Part shown: positions 33,597-40,368 of the stretch, piece after piece
How positions within the stretch are numbered: the stretch's first letter is position 1
Layout: every line of letters starts with the position of its first letter
Source: Candidatus Gastranaerophilales bacterium
GTDB taxonomy: Bacteria > Cyanobacteriota > Vampirovibrionia > Gastranaerophilales > Gastranaerophilaceae
Assembly (NCBI GenBank): GCA_944326535.1
Contig: CALVEJ010000010.1
Location: forward strand, 1 to 40,368
Direction: 5' to 3'
Length of the DNA stretch: 40,368 bases
Translations under genes and position numbers: made by a program
The notes under the pieces: model-generated
Databases searched by the model: none
Told to the model about the DNA's origin: nothing
What the model saw: the letters and a program-made list of their open reading frames with translations, nothing else

Positions 33597-34043
33597 TTGA
33601 CTAAATCATTGACAGCTATGAATACGTACCATGTTGATACAAATGCAAAATATCTTGGTCAGCATGTTTTGGCTGAATTTTTTGAATGTGATCCGAATAT
33701 TTTAAACAATGCTCAAAAAGTTGAAAGCCTTATGATTGATGCGGCGCTTGAATGCGGAGCAACAATTGTACAAAAATGTTTTCATATGTTTAGTCCGCAC
33801 GGAGTCAGCGGTGTAGTCATTATTTCAGAAAGCCATCTGGCTATTCATACCTGGCCGGAGCTTGGTTATGCAGCTGTAGATTTGTTCACTTGCGGCGACA
33901 AGTGTGACCCAAAAGTTGCTTATGAATTTTTGAAAAAGGCTTTTCATTCTACAAAAGCATCTTTTTCTGAGCTTAAGAGAGGAAAGATTGACTCTGCTTC
34001 TCATGTATCGGAAACACCGTTTGAAATCGCAAGTCAGTTTTAG
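33597..34043 (+). CDS. speD: S-adenosylmethionine decarboxylase proenzyme
   Basis: This pyruvoyl enzyme makes decarboxylated AdoMet, the aminopropyl donor for spermidine. The cleavage site is SESHLAIHTWPE, with Glu78 and the pyruvoyl-forming Ser79 when counted from TTG. LGQHVLAEFFEC and FTCGD with Cys are typical of the short bacterial form. The open frame reaches back to 33423, but residues before TKSLTAMNTYHV are not family-like. AAAGGAG at 33581-33587 fits a TTG start at 33597; the ATG at 33618 lies 30 bases from it. An ATG-AAT-TGA minicistron at 33592 overlaps the TTG. A terminator follows 18 bp after the stop. Confidence 0.92.
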   Translation: MTKSLTAMNTYHVDTNAKYLGQHVLAEFFECDPNILNNAQKVESLMIDAALECGATIVQKCFHMFSPHGVSGVVIISESHLAIHTWPELGYAAVDLFTCGDKCDPKVAYEFLKKAFHSTKASFSELKRGKIDSASHVSETPFEIASQF

Positions 34044-34061
34044 TTTTAATATTTTTTACAG

Positions 34062-34095
34062 AAAAGAGCCCCATTATTATGGTGCTCTTTTTTTT
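34062..34095 (+). terminator. Terminator of speD
   Basis: AAAAGAGC-C-CCAT (34062-34074) pairs with ATGG-T-GCTCTTTT (34079-34091) around TATT, with one mismatch. It is followed by a run of T residues. Confidence 0.88.
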
Positions 34096-34112
34096 CTAAA
34101 ATTATTTTGTCA

Positions 34113-34760
34113 TTAGATTCTTCGGCTATCGCCTCAGAATGACATGGAATCGTCATCCTGAGGATGAAATCCGAAGGATCTATAGTTTTAAGAACCATTA
34201 CCCGGACAATACTCCCCATCCCGACCTTCCCCAAGTAGGGGAAGGAGTTTGCGACATACCTAGTCAAACATATTATCTGCTCTATATCCGCTTAAAACTC
34301 GATTAAGTTCCCTCCCCAACTCGGGGAGGGTTAGGGTGGGGAACAATTTATAATAAGAGGGTAGGTTAGGCATAGCGGATTTTGGCGGGCACAAAGCTGC
34401 CCATGCGAACGAAAACCACGCTTTTCGTGAGCGCCAATAATCCAAGACAATTGCCCAACAAATACCGGTTTAATGTGTTATTAAATATTTGGCAAGATTC
34501 TTCGCTGCGCTCAGAATGACGGTTTGGCTAAAGTCACAAAATGACGGATTTCTGTCATTCTGATGCTTCCGGAGTGTTTCGCAGTAAGGATAGAGCTGTG
34601 TTCAGAATCTTACCAATCTGATGTGTTATCACCTATCCGGCAAGATCCTGAAACAAGTTCAGGATGACAATATGTGTGACATCGTAAGAAAGAGAAAGAG
34701 TAGGTTGGGCATACTTGCCCAACAGATACATGAGGGTAGAACCCGAAGGATCTATAGTTT
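34113..34760. repeat. Mosaic of intergenic repeats, no gene
   Basis: These 650 bp hold no supportable gene. Direct repeats: CCGAAGGATCTATAGTTT at 34171-34188 and 34743-34760; GATTCTTCG to CAGAATGAC at 34116-34143 and 34496-34520; and a pair around TGTGTTAT and GGCAAGAT at 34473-34500 and 34612-34647. Palindromes: CCTTCCCC/GGGGAAGG (34225-34245), CCCTCCCC/GGGGAGGG (34310-34330) and GTTGGGC/GCCCAAC (34704-34723). The last repeat copy overlaps the murI stop codon. Short frames here read through the repeats and look spurious. Confidence 0.75.
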
Positions 34761-35559
34761 ATATATTAATAAGTTCAGGTTGTTTTTTTATTTGTAAAAA
34801 TAACTTTGAATTTTCTTCGAATTTTTGAGGATTGCTGCTTGTTATGTATTCAGTATTCCCTTTGCCTTTGATATTTAAAAGGTTATGCTGTTTTAAGTCT
34901 TCTTTTATGTAATTTGCAAAAATAGTTGAAGGGTTTATAAATAAATCTTTTGGCGCATATTTCTGCAGTTTGTCAAGCAAGTATGGATAGTGCGTGCACC
35001 CGAGAATAATTTTTTGCGGATTAAAATCGAGTACATTGCCAAGGTACGCCATTATTGCTTCTTTTTCATCGTAATCACGTAATTTGTGTTCAACTATCGG
35101 AACCCATAGCGGGCAGGCTTGCTCAAATACCTGAATATTTTTATTATATTTGTGAAATTCTTGAGTATATTTTTGGGAATTTACTGTTGCATTTGTCGCC
35201 ATTACCGCAACCTTTTCAAGGTTTTTGTCCAGTGATAGGCTTTTGGCAACTATTTGGATTATCGGATATATTTTGAAATCATATTTGTCTTTGAATGTGT
35301 CATAAACCGTTGCTGATGTAGTGTTACAAGCCATTACCACGGCTTTTACCCGCTTTTCTTGAAAAAAATCAAAGATTTTTTTTGCAATTGAAATAAGTTC
35401 ATCTTTGGTTTTTTCACCGTAAGGCAGATTTTTTGTGTCGCCAAAGTAGATATATTTTTCATTTGGGCATAGCTCAATAAGCTGCTTCAAAACAGTGAGC
35501 CCGCCTACTCCGGAGTCCATTACCCCTATCGGTTTTATGTTTTTATGTTCTTCTTCCAT
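34759..35559 (-). CDS. murI: Glutamate racemase
   Basis: This enzyme makes D-glutamate for peptidoglycan. The 266-residue protein has both catalytic cysteines: C78 in MACNTTSA and C188 in ILGCTHYPYL. The substrate loop is GVMDSGVGGLTVL with D15-S16, and FGDTKNLPYG is the other family motif. It starts one base after the stop of the amidase gene, so the two are one operon for cell-wall metabolism. The stop lies at the edge of the repeat mosaic downstream. Confidence 0.96.
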   Translation of the reverse strand: MEEEHKNIKPIGVMDSGVGGLTVLKQLIELCPNEKYIYFGDTKNLPYGEKTKDELISIAKKIFDFFQEKRVKAVVMACNTTSATVYDTFKDKYDFKIYPIIQIVAKSLSLDKNLEKVAVMATNATVNSQKYTQEFHKYNKNIQVFEQACPLWVPIVEHKLRDYDEKEAIMAYLGNVLDFNPQKIILGCTHYPYLLDKLQKYAPKDLFINPSTIFANYIKEDLKQHNLLNIKGKGNTEYITSSNPQKFEENSKLFLQIKKQPELINI

Positions 35560-35560
35560 T

Positions 35561-37435
35561 TTAATTTTTATCCAAATATTTAAATATTCCTTTTGCTATA
35601 GCCTCGGCTGTTTTTTGTTTTCTTTGAGTCGTCATCAATTCTTTTCTTTCTTCAGGGTTTGAAATAAATCCTGTTTCAACAAGAATTGACGGACATTTTG
35701 TGTGATTAATAACATAAAATTTTGACTTAAACAATCCTCTGTCTTTTGAATCAATAGCAGAGGCAAATTCTTTGTGTACAATTTGTGCAAATTCATATGA
35801 CTGCGGGGTGTAATAGTGTGTTTCCAAGCCGTTGCCTTCAGGTGTTACACTTGAATTTACGTGTACGCTGACAAAAAGATCACCGTCATTTTTATCCGTT
35901 ATTTCAACTCTTTCCTGTAATGAGACGTATGTGTCATTACATCTTGTCATAACAACATTGTAGCCTTTTTTCTCTAAAATCTTCTCCAATCTTTTTGCAA
36001 TATCAAGTGTAATGTCTTTTTCGTATATATTTTCTCTTGTTGCACCTACATCTGACCCGCCGTGTCCCGCATCGACAATTATCGTTCTTACATTAGGATT
36101 TTTCTTTATAAATGCCGGGATTGGTTTTGCTGTTTTGATTTCAGTTTCTTTGGGCGTTGTAAGTGTAAGGCGCAGTTGCTTGTTGTCAAAGCTCTCTTTG
36201 TAGTCAACAACTGTATTTTTCTTTATAGGTATAATGACTTTTATACCGGAATAGGGCAGTTTGTCTGTTCTTAGTTTGGATAGTACCTCGGAGTTCAGAT
36301 TTTTTCTGTATGCTGCGTGATCAAATCCGGATGAATTATATAAATTTATCTCAACTTTGTCATCGAATTTTTTTATTGAGTGAATAACAGGTTCTGTAAA
36401 CAAAAACTGCAAAACATCGGTTGTATCATTTATTTTTTTTGCGCTGTAAGTGTATATTGCTGCTGTTTTGTCATAGAGCTTCATACCGAGGATCCTGTCT
36501 TCATGCGCAAGGAATATACTCTGCCTGTCATAAGAGTAAATTGGTCTGAACTTGTCAGGATTGCCTCCTGTTACAACAATACGTGCCTTTGTCGGTTCAT
36601 TCTGTCCGATTTTTATTGTTTCATTTTCAGAGAGTACGTATTCTTTGTTTCTTATTTCGGGAGAAACATATGTGTTAGGCATATCAAAGACGAGCCTTGA
36701 CGGGTTTGAGAGTGTAAAAGCTTTTTCAATTGCAATCTCTCCGATGCCCCGGATGAGAGCGTTTCCTCTCTTTACGTCAATTCTGTGAGCACAAAATCTC
36801 GATTTTAGTTTGTCGGCTCTTTTATTGTTTATATTTATCTGTGAGTTGTCTTTTTTTACAAGTTCACCTTTTGAATTGAATGCCTTTTGAATTTCTATAG
36901 CTTCTGGAGTCCTTACCAGATCAGGATTTTGTGCTGTTTGAGGCTTGACTTCTTCTTCAAATGTTGTATATTCGTAATAATTTTCTGTGGATGATTCATC
37001 ATCATATACATTTGAGAAAAAGTTTTGTGAGTACAGGTTCTTGTTGTACGAAATTATTATATTGTTGTCTATGCGGTATATTTTTAGTTTGTTTATGTTG
37101 AACTTTTTGTTGTATGTAATTACCATCCTTACAACATTTGGATTTGTTGTAAATTGTGACAATTTTACCTGCTTAATTGCACTGTTTTTAAAGTCCCAGC
37201 TGCTGTTTGGGCGAGTCAGAATGGCATTGTCTATATCAATGGAAATTCTGTCAGGGTTTGACAGTTTCATTGACTTTAAATTTATGTACTGAACTTTGTT
37301 TACGGAAGCAAGAAAAATCACATTATCCGAGTTGTCGAAATGTATGGAATTTATCTTTAATGCTTCTTCGGCGTATACTGTACTAAATAAAGCTGTTATA
37401 AATATGAAAAATATTAGCCATAATTTTTTTATCAT
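35561..37435 (-). CDS. AMIN-domain N-acetylmuramoyl-L-alanine amidase
   Basis: This 624-residue exported protein has a signal peptide at 1-22 (cut after VYA). Residues 25-130 and about 205-430 contain AMIN-like beta-rich modules, which bind peptidoglycan or pili base structures. The C-terminal 190 residues are Amidase_3: DAGHGGSDVGA (zinc His), YEKDITL (zinc Glu), SVHVNSS (zinc His) and LVETGFISNPEER (catalytic Glu). It cuts the bond between MurNAc and the stem peptide in the periplasm, as in daughter-cell separation. Multiple AMIN domains in an amidase are common in Cyanobacteria and kin. The upstream gene of the murI pair has a leaderless-type promoter. Confidence 0.94.
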   Translation of the reverse strand: MIKKLWLIFFIFITALFSTVYAEEALKINSIHFDNSDNVIFLASVNKVQYINLKSMKLSNPDRISIDIDNAILTRPNSSWDFKNSAIKQVKLSQFTTNPNVVRMVITYNKKFNINKLKIYRIDNNIIISYNKNLYSQNFFSNVYDDESSTENYYEYTTFEEEVKPQTAQNPDLVRTPEAIEIQKAFNSKGELVKKDNSQININNKRADKLKSRFCAHRIDVKRGNALIRGIGEIAIEKAFTLSNPSRLVFDMPNTYVSPEIRNKEYVLSENETIKIGQNEPTKARIVVTGGNPDKFRPIYSYDRQSIFLAHEDRILGMKLYDKTAAIYTYSAKKINDTTDVLQFLFTEPVIHSIKKFDDKVEINLYNSSGFDHAAYRKNLNSEVLSKLRTDKLPYSGIKVIIPIKKNTVVDYKESFDNKQLRLTLTTPKETEIKTAKPIPAFIKKNPNVRTIIVDAGHGGSDVGATRENIYEKDITLDIAKRLEKILEKKGYNVVMTRCNDTYVSLQERVEITDKNDGDLFVSVHVNSSVTPEGNGLETHYYTPQSYEFAQIVHKEFASAIDSKDRGLFKSKFYVINHTKCPSILVETGFISNPEERKELMTTQRKQKTAEAIAKGIFKYLDKN

Positions 37436-37441
37436 AACTAT

Positions 37442-37447
37442 ATTTTA
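37442..37447 (-). promoter_or_regulatory. -10 box of the amidase-murI operon
   Basis: On the minus strand TAAAAT is followed by ATAGTT and then the ATG at 37435. The kinase operon has the same arrangement (TAAAAT, ATAGCT, ATG). No Shine-Dalgarno is seen. Confidence 0.45.
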
Positions 37448-37519
37448 CAATAAAACGATATTATGACTAATCATTTACATTAGTTAATCGACTATATTCC
37501 GTTGTGCAAATCAGGCTGT

Positions 37520-38470
37520 TTAAACTGTAGTTTTTTCTTCAAGTTTTTCCAGATATTTCACAGCATAACATCCGGCAACTGCTCCGTCTGCAGCAGCTGT
37601 AATAACCTGCCTGAGCGGGGTTGTCCTGACATCTCCTGCCGCAAAAACTCCTGGTACTGATGTCTGCATCGTCTCATCCGTTACAATAAATCCGGCTTCA
37701 TTTTGCTCGACCTGTGCGTTTATGTAATTAATATTCGGAGAAAATCCTATATAAGGAAATACCCCGTCGACTTTCAAGTTTGAAGCTTCATTTGTTTTGA
37801 CATTTTTGATTACGAGATTTTCAACACACTCATTACCCTGAATTTCAACCGGTATTGTGTCATATATGAACTCTACTTTATCATTTTCAAAGGCTCTTTG
37901 TTGTGCAATTTTATCTGCTCTCAAGGAATCTCTTCTGTGGATTATGTATACTTTTTTGGCAAATTTTGTCAGGTAGCATCCTTCTTCAACTGCTGCGTTT
38001 CCTCCGCCTACTACGGCAACTGTTTTGTCTTTGTAAAATGCCCCGTCACAGACAGCACAGTAGCTCACTCCTTTCCCTGTAAGTTCTTTTTCTCTCTGTA
38101 TGCCGAGCTTTTTTGCCTGTGCGCCTGTTGCAATTATTACTGTTTTTGCTTCAAAAATAATCTCTTTTGTTTCAATAATTTTGGGTGAAGAAATGAGGTT
38201 AATTTGTTCAATTTCCTGCATCGGGTATTTGTCTATATCAAACATTCCGGCATGTTCTTCAAATTTTTCCATCATGTCGTATCCGTCAATTCTTCCGAAT
38301 CCGGGATAGTTCTCAAGTTCGAGATAATTTGACGGCTGTCCGCCAAGCATTGAAATATCAATTATTGCGGTTTTTGCCGCGCCCCTTGCTGTATATATGG
38401 CGGCAGAAATTCCTGCAGGTCCCCCTCCTAAAATAACAACATCATATTGCAGTTTGTTTTTTTCTCTCAT
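37520..38470 (-). CDS. trxB: Thioredoxin reductase
   Basis: This NADPH-dependent flavoenzyme reduces thioredoxin. It has 316 residues, with FAD site GGGPAGISAAIY, redox-active CAVC in YCAVCDGAF, NADPH-domain motif GGGNAAVEE followed by HRRDSLRA (the Arg pair selects NADPH), and the C-terminal FAD motif VPGVFAAGDVRTTPLRQ. Length and order are those of the low-molecular-weight bacterial class. GAGAGAAG before the ATG serves as ribosome site. It lies 20 bp after the lipoprotein gene in the same direction. Confidence 0.96.
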   Translation of the reverse strand: MREKNKLQYDVVILGGGPAGISAAIYTARGAAKTAIIDISMLGGQPSNYLELENYPGFGRIDGYDMMEKFEEHAGMFDIDKYPMQEIEQINLISSPKIIETKEIIFEAKTVIIATGAQAKKLGIQREKELTGKGVSYCAVCDGAFYKDKTVAVVGGGNAAVEEGCYLTKFAKKVYIIHRRDSLRADKIAQQRAFENDKVEFIYDTIPVEIQGNECVENLVIKNVKTNEASNLKVDGVFPYIGFSPNINYINAQVEQNEAGFIVTDETMQTSVPGVFAAGDVRTTPLRQVITAAADGAVAGCYAVKYLEKLEEKTTV

Positions 38471-38490
38471 AGTCTTCTCTCATTTTGCTT

Positions 38491-39003
38491 TTATTGTCCG
38501 CTCATAAAGATCGATTGTGCAGAGTTCCCATACATTTTTTCGGCTGTAATTTTGTATTCAACTATATCTTCGCTGATTTTTTCGCCGTATTTGTATTTTT
38601 CAATTATTATTTTATCAGTTCCAGAAAAATTTTCACCATTCAGTGTCAAATCGGGCATCTCTGTCATCTTTGCATTTTTTCCTTTGGTGATATGTGTGAA
38701 TTTGATTCTGTTTCCTTGAACATCCTCAACAGTTACGGATGCCTGTGCACCCGAAATCGGATTTGATAATGTTATGACGTCACCTTCTTTTGATAAGTTC
38801 CAATAATCTGTTGTTACTTCATTAAAAATTTTCGGATTGTTGCTGTATGTCATTACAGACGTAATTTTCCAGCTTCCAAAAAATCCTTTCGGAACCTGAT
38901 CTGATAATGAAATTCCTGTTTTTAGCATCATTGCTTGTGCAATATTCAAATTTGCACAGCTGCTTAGAACTATTACAAAAATTAATGTTATTATTCTTTT
39001 CAT
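38491..39003 (-). CDS. Putative lipoprotein
   Basis: The family is not recognised. This 170-residue protein has a lipoprotein signal peptide whose lipobox is LSSC (C16); the rest is mostly beta-strand-like (GSWKITSVMTYS, DVITLSNPISGAQASVTVED), as in small lipocalin-like or jelly-roll envelope proteins. After cleavage it should be anchored in the inner or outer membrane. It is the first gene before trxB (20-bp gap). The transcript should start at about the ATG. Confidence 0.8.
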   Translation of the reverse strand: MKRIITLIFVIVLSSCANLNIAQAMMLKTGISLSDQVPKGFFGSWKITSVMTYSNNPKIFNEVTTDYWNLSKEGDVITLSNPISGAQASVTVEDVQGNRIKFTHITKGKNAKMTEMPDLTLNGENFSGTDKIIIEKYKYGEKISEDIVEYKITAEKMYGNSAQSIFMSGQ

Positions 39004-39009
39004 GATTTA

Positions 39010-39037
39010 TTTATAATGACAGCACCGAATTTATCAA
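39010..39037 (-). promoter_or_regulatory. Promoter of the lipoprotein-trxB unit, leaderless type
   Basis: On the minus strand TTGATA (39037-39032), a 16-base spacer and TATAAA (39015-39010), then six bases to the ATG at 39003. It lies back to back with the tsaE promoter. Confidence 0.65.
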
Positions 39038-39051
39038 TAATCTTTTATTTA

Positions 39052-39060
39052 TGTTATTCT
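39052..39060 (+). promoter_or_regulatory. Extended -10 box of tsaE
   Basis: TGTTATTCT carries the TG of an extended -10; six bases later comes the ATG at 39067. There is no Shine-Dalgarno. Confidence 0.45.
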
Positions 39061-39066
39061 TTTCGT

Positions 39067-39540
39067 ATGGAAAAGATATTTACATTCACCGCAGACAATT
39101 TGGATGATACAAATTTTATTGCTTTAGAATTTGCAAAGGCAGTAGAAAAGTCAGGCGCTTTTGTATGTCTTTACGGAGATATCGGAGCGGGAAAAACTGC
39201 GTTTACAAAACTTGTTGCATCTCATCTGGACGTAAAAGAAAAGGTAACAAGTCCGAGTTTTGTGATAATCAATGAGTACCTTTCGGGGAAACTTCCGATA
39301 TATCATTTTGATTTGTATCGTCTTGAAAATGAAGGTGTAAAAACGATTATAGATGAATTGACAGAATATTCACGCCCCAATGTGCTTACATTTGTTGAGT
39401 GGGCTGAGTTTTCTGATTTTGAGCTTCCGTTCAATCGTATAAAAATCAGAATAGAGTACATTGATGATACGAAAAGAAAATTTGATTTTTATGCGGTTGG
39501 CGATGAGTACAAAAAACTTTTGGAAGGAATAAAACATTGA
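39067..39540 (+). CDS. tsaE: tRNA threonylcarbamoyladenosine biosynthesis ATPase TsaE
   Basis: TsaE is the ATPase of the TsaB-TsaD-TsaE complex that makes t6A37 in ANN-reading tRNAs. The 157-residue length is normal. Walker A is GDIGAGKT (37-44), followed by VTSPSFVIINEY, YHFDLYRL and FVEWAEF, all family motifs. The frame extends 17 codons further upstream to 39016, but the ATG at 39067 gives the usual N-terminus and matches the promoter position. The stop TGA overlaps the TTG start of tsaB, so the two are co-translated. Confidence 0.95.
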   Translation: MEKIFTFTADNLDDTNFIALEFAKAVEKSGAFVCLYGDIGAGKTAFTKLVASHLDVKEKVTSPSFVIINEYLSGKLPIYHFDLYRLENEGVKTIIDELTEYSRPNVLTFVEWAEFSDFELPFNRIKIRIEYIDDTKRKFDFYAVGDEYKKLLEGIKH

Positions 39541-40217
39541 ATATACTGACTTTTGATACAAGTCTTGATAAGACCTATGTGACTTTGTCTTGTTCAGGAG
39601 AATTGCTGGAATGTGATGTTATTGAAAATCACAATGAAAAGTATCACTCCGCTTTTTTGATTCCTGCAATTGTATCAATTTTGAAAAAGCACAATATGAC
39701 AATGAAAAATATTGATGCTATCGGGACAAATATCGGACCGGGCAGCTTTACCGGTATTCGTGCTTGTGTGACGGTTGCAAGAGTTATGGCGCAGCAGCTT
39801 TGCATTCCTCTTGTCGGTATAAGTTCTCTTGAAATTTTGTCAAAGATTAACAAATCAGAAAAAAATACTGTTTTGGTTCTTGATGCAAGAAAAAATCAGT
39901 TTTATACAGCAGTTTATTCAAATTCCGGAGACTGTCTGAAACAGCCTGCTCTTACTTCTGCTGAGGATGTTTTGACTTTGGATTTTACTGATGCAGCGGT
40001 AATTTCTGATTCTGCTTCAGCACTTTATTTAAAAGAACATGGAATTAACTCGAAAGTCTATTCTGAATTAAATGAAAATCTCGGGGTGTTTTTGAACAAC
40101 ATAGTTGAAGACAGACTTCAAAAAGCAAATGACGGCGACTATTTGTGGGGTAAACTCAAACCATTATATTTGCAAGCCCCTCCGGTGACTATATCTGCAA
40201 AATCAAAAGTCCGTTAA
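39537..40217 (+). CDS. tsaB: tRNA threonylcarbamoyladenosine biosynthesis protein TsaB
   Basis: This 226-residue partner of TsaD in t6A synthesis has an inactive ASKHA fold. Markers are LTFDTSLDKTYVTL at the N-terminus, HSAFLIPAI, and GTNIGPGSFTGIRACVTVARVMA. The start is TTG at 39537, overlapping the tsaE stop (TTGA). AAGGAA stands 7 bases before it, and no nearby in-frame ATG would keep the N-terminal motif. TsaD is not in the window. Confidence 0.94.
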   Translation: MNILTFDTSLDKTYVTLSCSGELLECDVIENHNEKYHSAFLIPAIVSILKKHNMTMKNIDAIGTNIGPGSFTGIRACVTVARVMAQQLCIPLVGISSLEILSKINKSEKNTVLVLDARKNQFYTAVYSNSGDCLKQPALTSAEDVLTLDFTDAAVISDSASALYLKEHGINSKVYSELNENLGVFLNNIVEDRLQKANDGDYLWGKLKPLYLQAPPVTISAKSKVR

Positions 40218-40241
40218 TCTAAGTTAAATATATGATTTCAA

Positions 40242-40292
40242 AATCTCCATATTATTATTTAATGTTTAATAATAACATGTATATTGGAGATT
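40242..40292 (+). promoter_or_regulatory. 5' leader hairpin covering the motA ribosome site
   Basis: AATCTCCA (40242-40249) pairs perfectly with TGGAGATT (40285-40292), which contains the GGAG ribosome site of the next gene. A second stem TTATTATT/AATAATAA (40252-40259 with 40268-40275) closes an 8-base loop. The AT-rich fold could hold translation off, thermometer- or riboswitch-like. It has no U-run and so is not a terminator. Confidence 0.5.
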
Positions 40293-40300
40293 AGATTAGT

Positions 40301-40368
40301 ATGGATATTACCTCTTTAGTGGGCATCTTTTTCGGGATTGTGTGTATCCTGATAGGTCAGGCAATGGA
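40301..40368 (+). CDS. motA: Start of a MotA-like flagellar motor stator gene, cut by window edge
   Basis: Only 22 residues are visible: MDITSLVGIFFGIVCILIGQ followed by AM. This is the typical first membrane helix of MotA/MotP stator proteins, which form the proton or sodium channel turning the flagellum. GGAG lies 11 bases before the ATG, inside the hairpin described at 40242. The rest of the gene is outside the window, so the assignment rests on a short N-terminus and could be another membrane protein. Confidence 0.55.
   Translation, partial: MDITSLVGIFFGIVCILIGQAM

Noticed and set aside
34046-34445. Two short minus-strand open frames between speD and murI
   Set aside because: They read through the palindromes and direct repeats of the mosaic region, have no ribosome sites and no plausible protein composition.

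Overview
The window is AT-rich DNA from a Gram-negative bacterium. The signs are a heptosyltransferase of the LPS-core type, a lipoprotein and periplasmic Spy-like protein, an AMIN-domain cell-wall amidase, a class III prepilin, and the start of a flagellar motA-like gene. The AMIN amidase, the pilin N-terminus with FTLAE after the cleavage site, a family of small membrane proteins with VSFG/VNFG motifs, and the low GC content fit a non-photosynthetic relative of the Cyanobacteria such as the gut Gastranaerophilales (Melainabacteria/Vampirovibrionia). That placement is an inference from gene content; there is no rRNA here to test it. No phage, insertion sequence or CRISPR array was recognised.

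Layout. 1-2412: a large protein of unknown function, cut by the window edge, whose C-terminal part is built from 29/33-residue repeats. 2651-4080: a stress cassette of anti-sigma factor, ECF sigma factor and a Cys/His-rich Spy-like periplasmic protein. 4177-4494: a transcription unit with a good promoter, a candidate structured RNA that copies the 5' end of the tRNA, tRNA-Leu(UAA) and a terminator. 4695-6654: a TPR protein facing an HD-domain protein. 6782-10669: an operon of hybrid-like histidine kinase, receiver-only regulator and a degenerate PilB/GspE-like ATPase. 10869-15983: thymidine kinase, heptosyltransferase, a GAF-GGDEF-HD-GYP signalling protein and several small unknown genes. 15980-19979: glucose-6-phosphate isomerase followed by an 840-residue coiled-coil protein. 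20246-23716: a proline-rich membrane protein and two coupled FG-motif membrane proteins. 23922-27296: two tandem zinc dehydrogenases, divergent from a GlcF-like Fe-S protein. 27297-31364: a small tail-anchored protein, a prepilin, MTA phosphorylase, YggT, an unknown and the Obg GTPase. 31368-37435: CtpA-type protease, OmpR-type regulator, SpeD, a 650-bp mosaic of intergenic repeats, glutamate racemase and amidase. 37520-40368: thioredoxin reductase, lipoprotein, TsaE, TsaB and the start of motA.

How the genes fit together. SpeD and MTA phosphorylase sit at two ends of polyamine metabolism: SpeD makes the aminopropyl donor and MTA phosphorylase recycles the by-product. MurI and the amidase form an operon for making and cutting peptidoglycan. 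TsaE and TsaB overlap and serve the same tRNA modification (t6A37). Signalling is abundant: two receiver proteins, one kinase, one diguanylate cyclase and two HD-type proteins. Several of these have lost catalytic residues.

Two features recur. Many first genes of transcription units have a -10 box only 6-8 bases before the start codon and no Shine-Dalgarno sequence, which suggests leaderless mRNAs. Degenerate enzymes (PilB-like ATPase, HD-GYP, GGDEF-like tail) are kept as apparent regulators. The observations most worth pursuing are the RNA upstream of tRNA-Leu, the paired FG-motif membrane proteins, and the kinase/receiver/degenerate ATPase operon.
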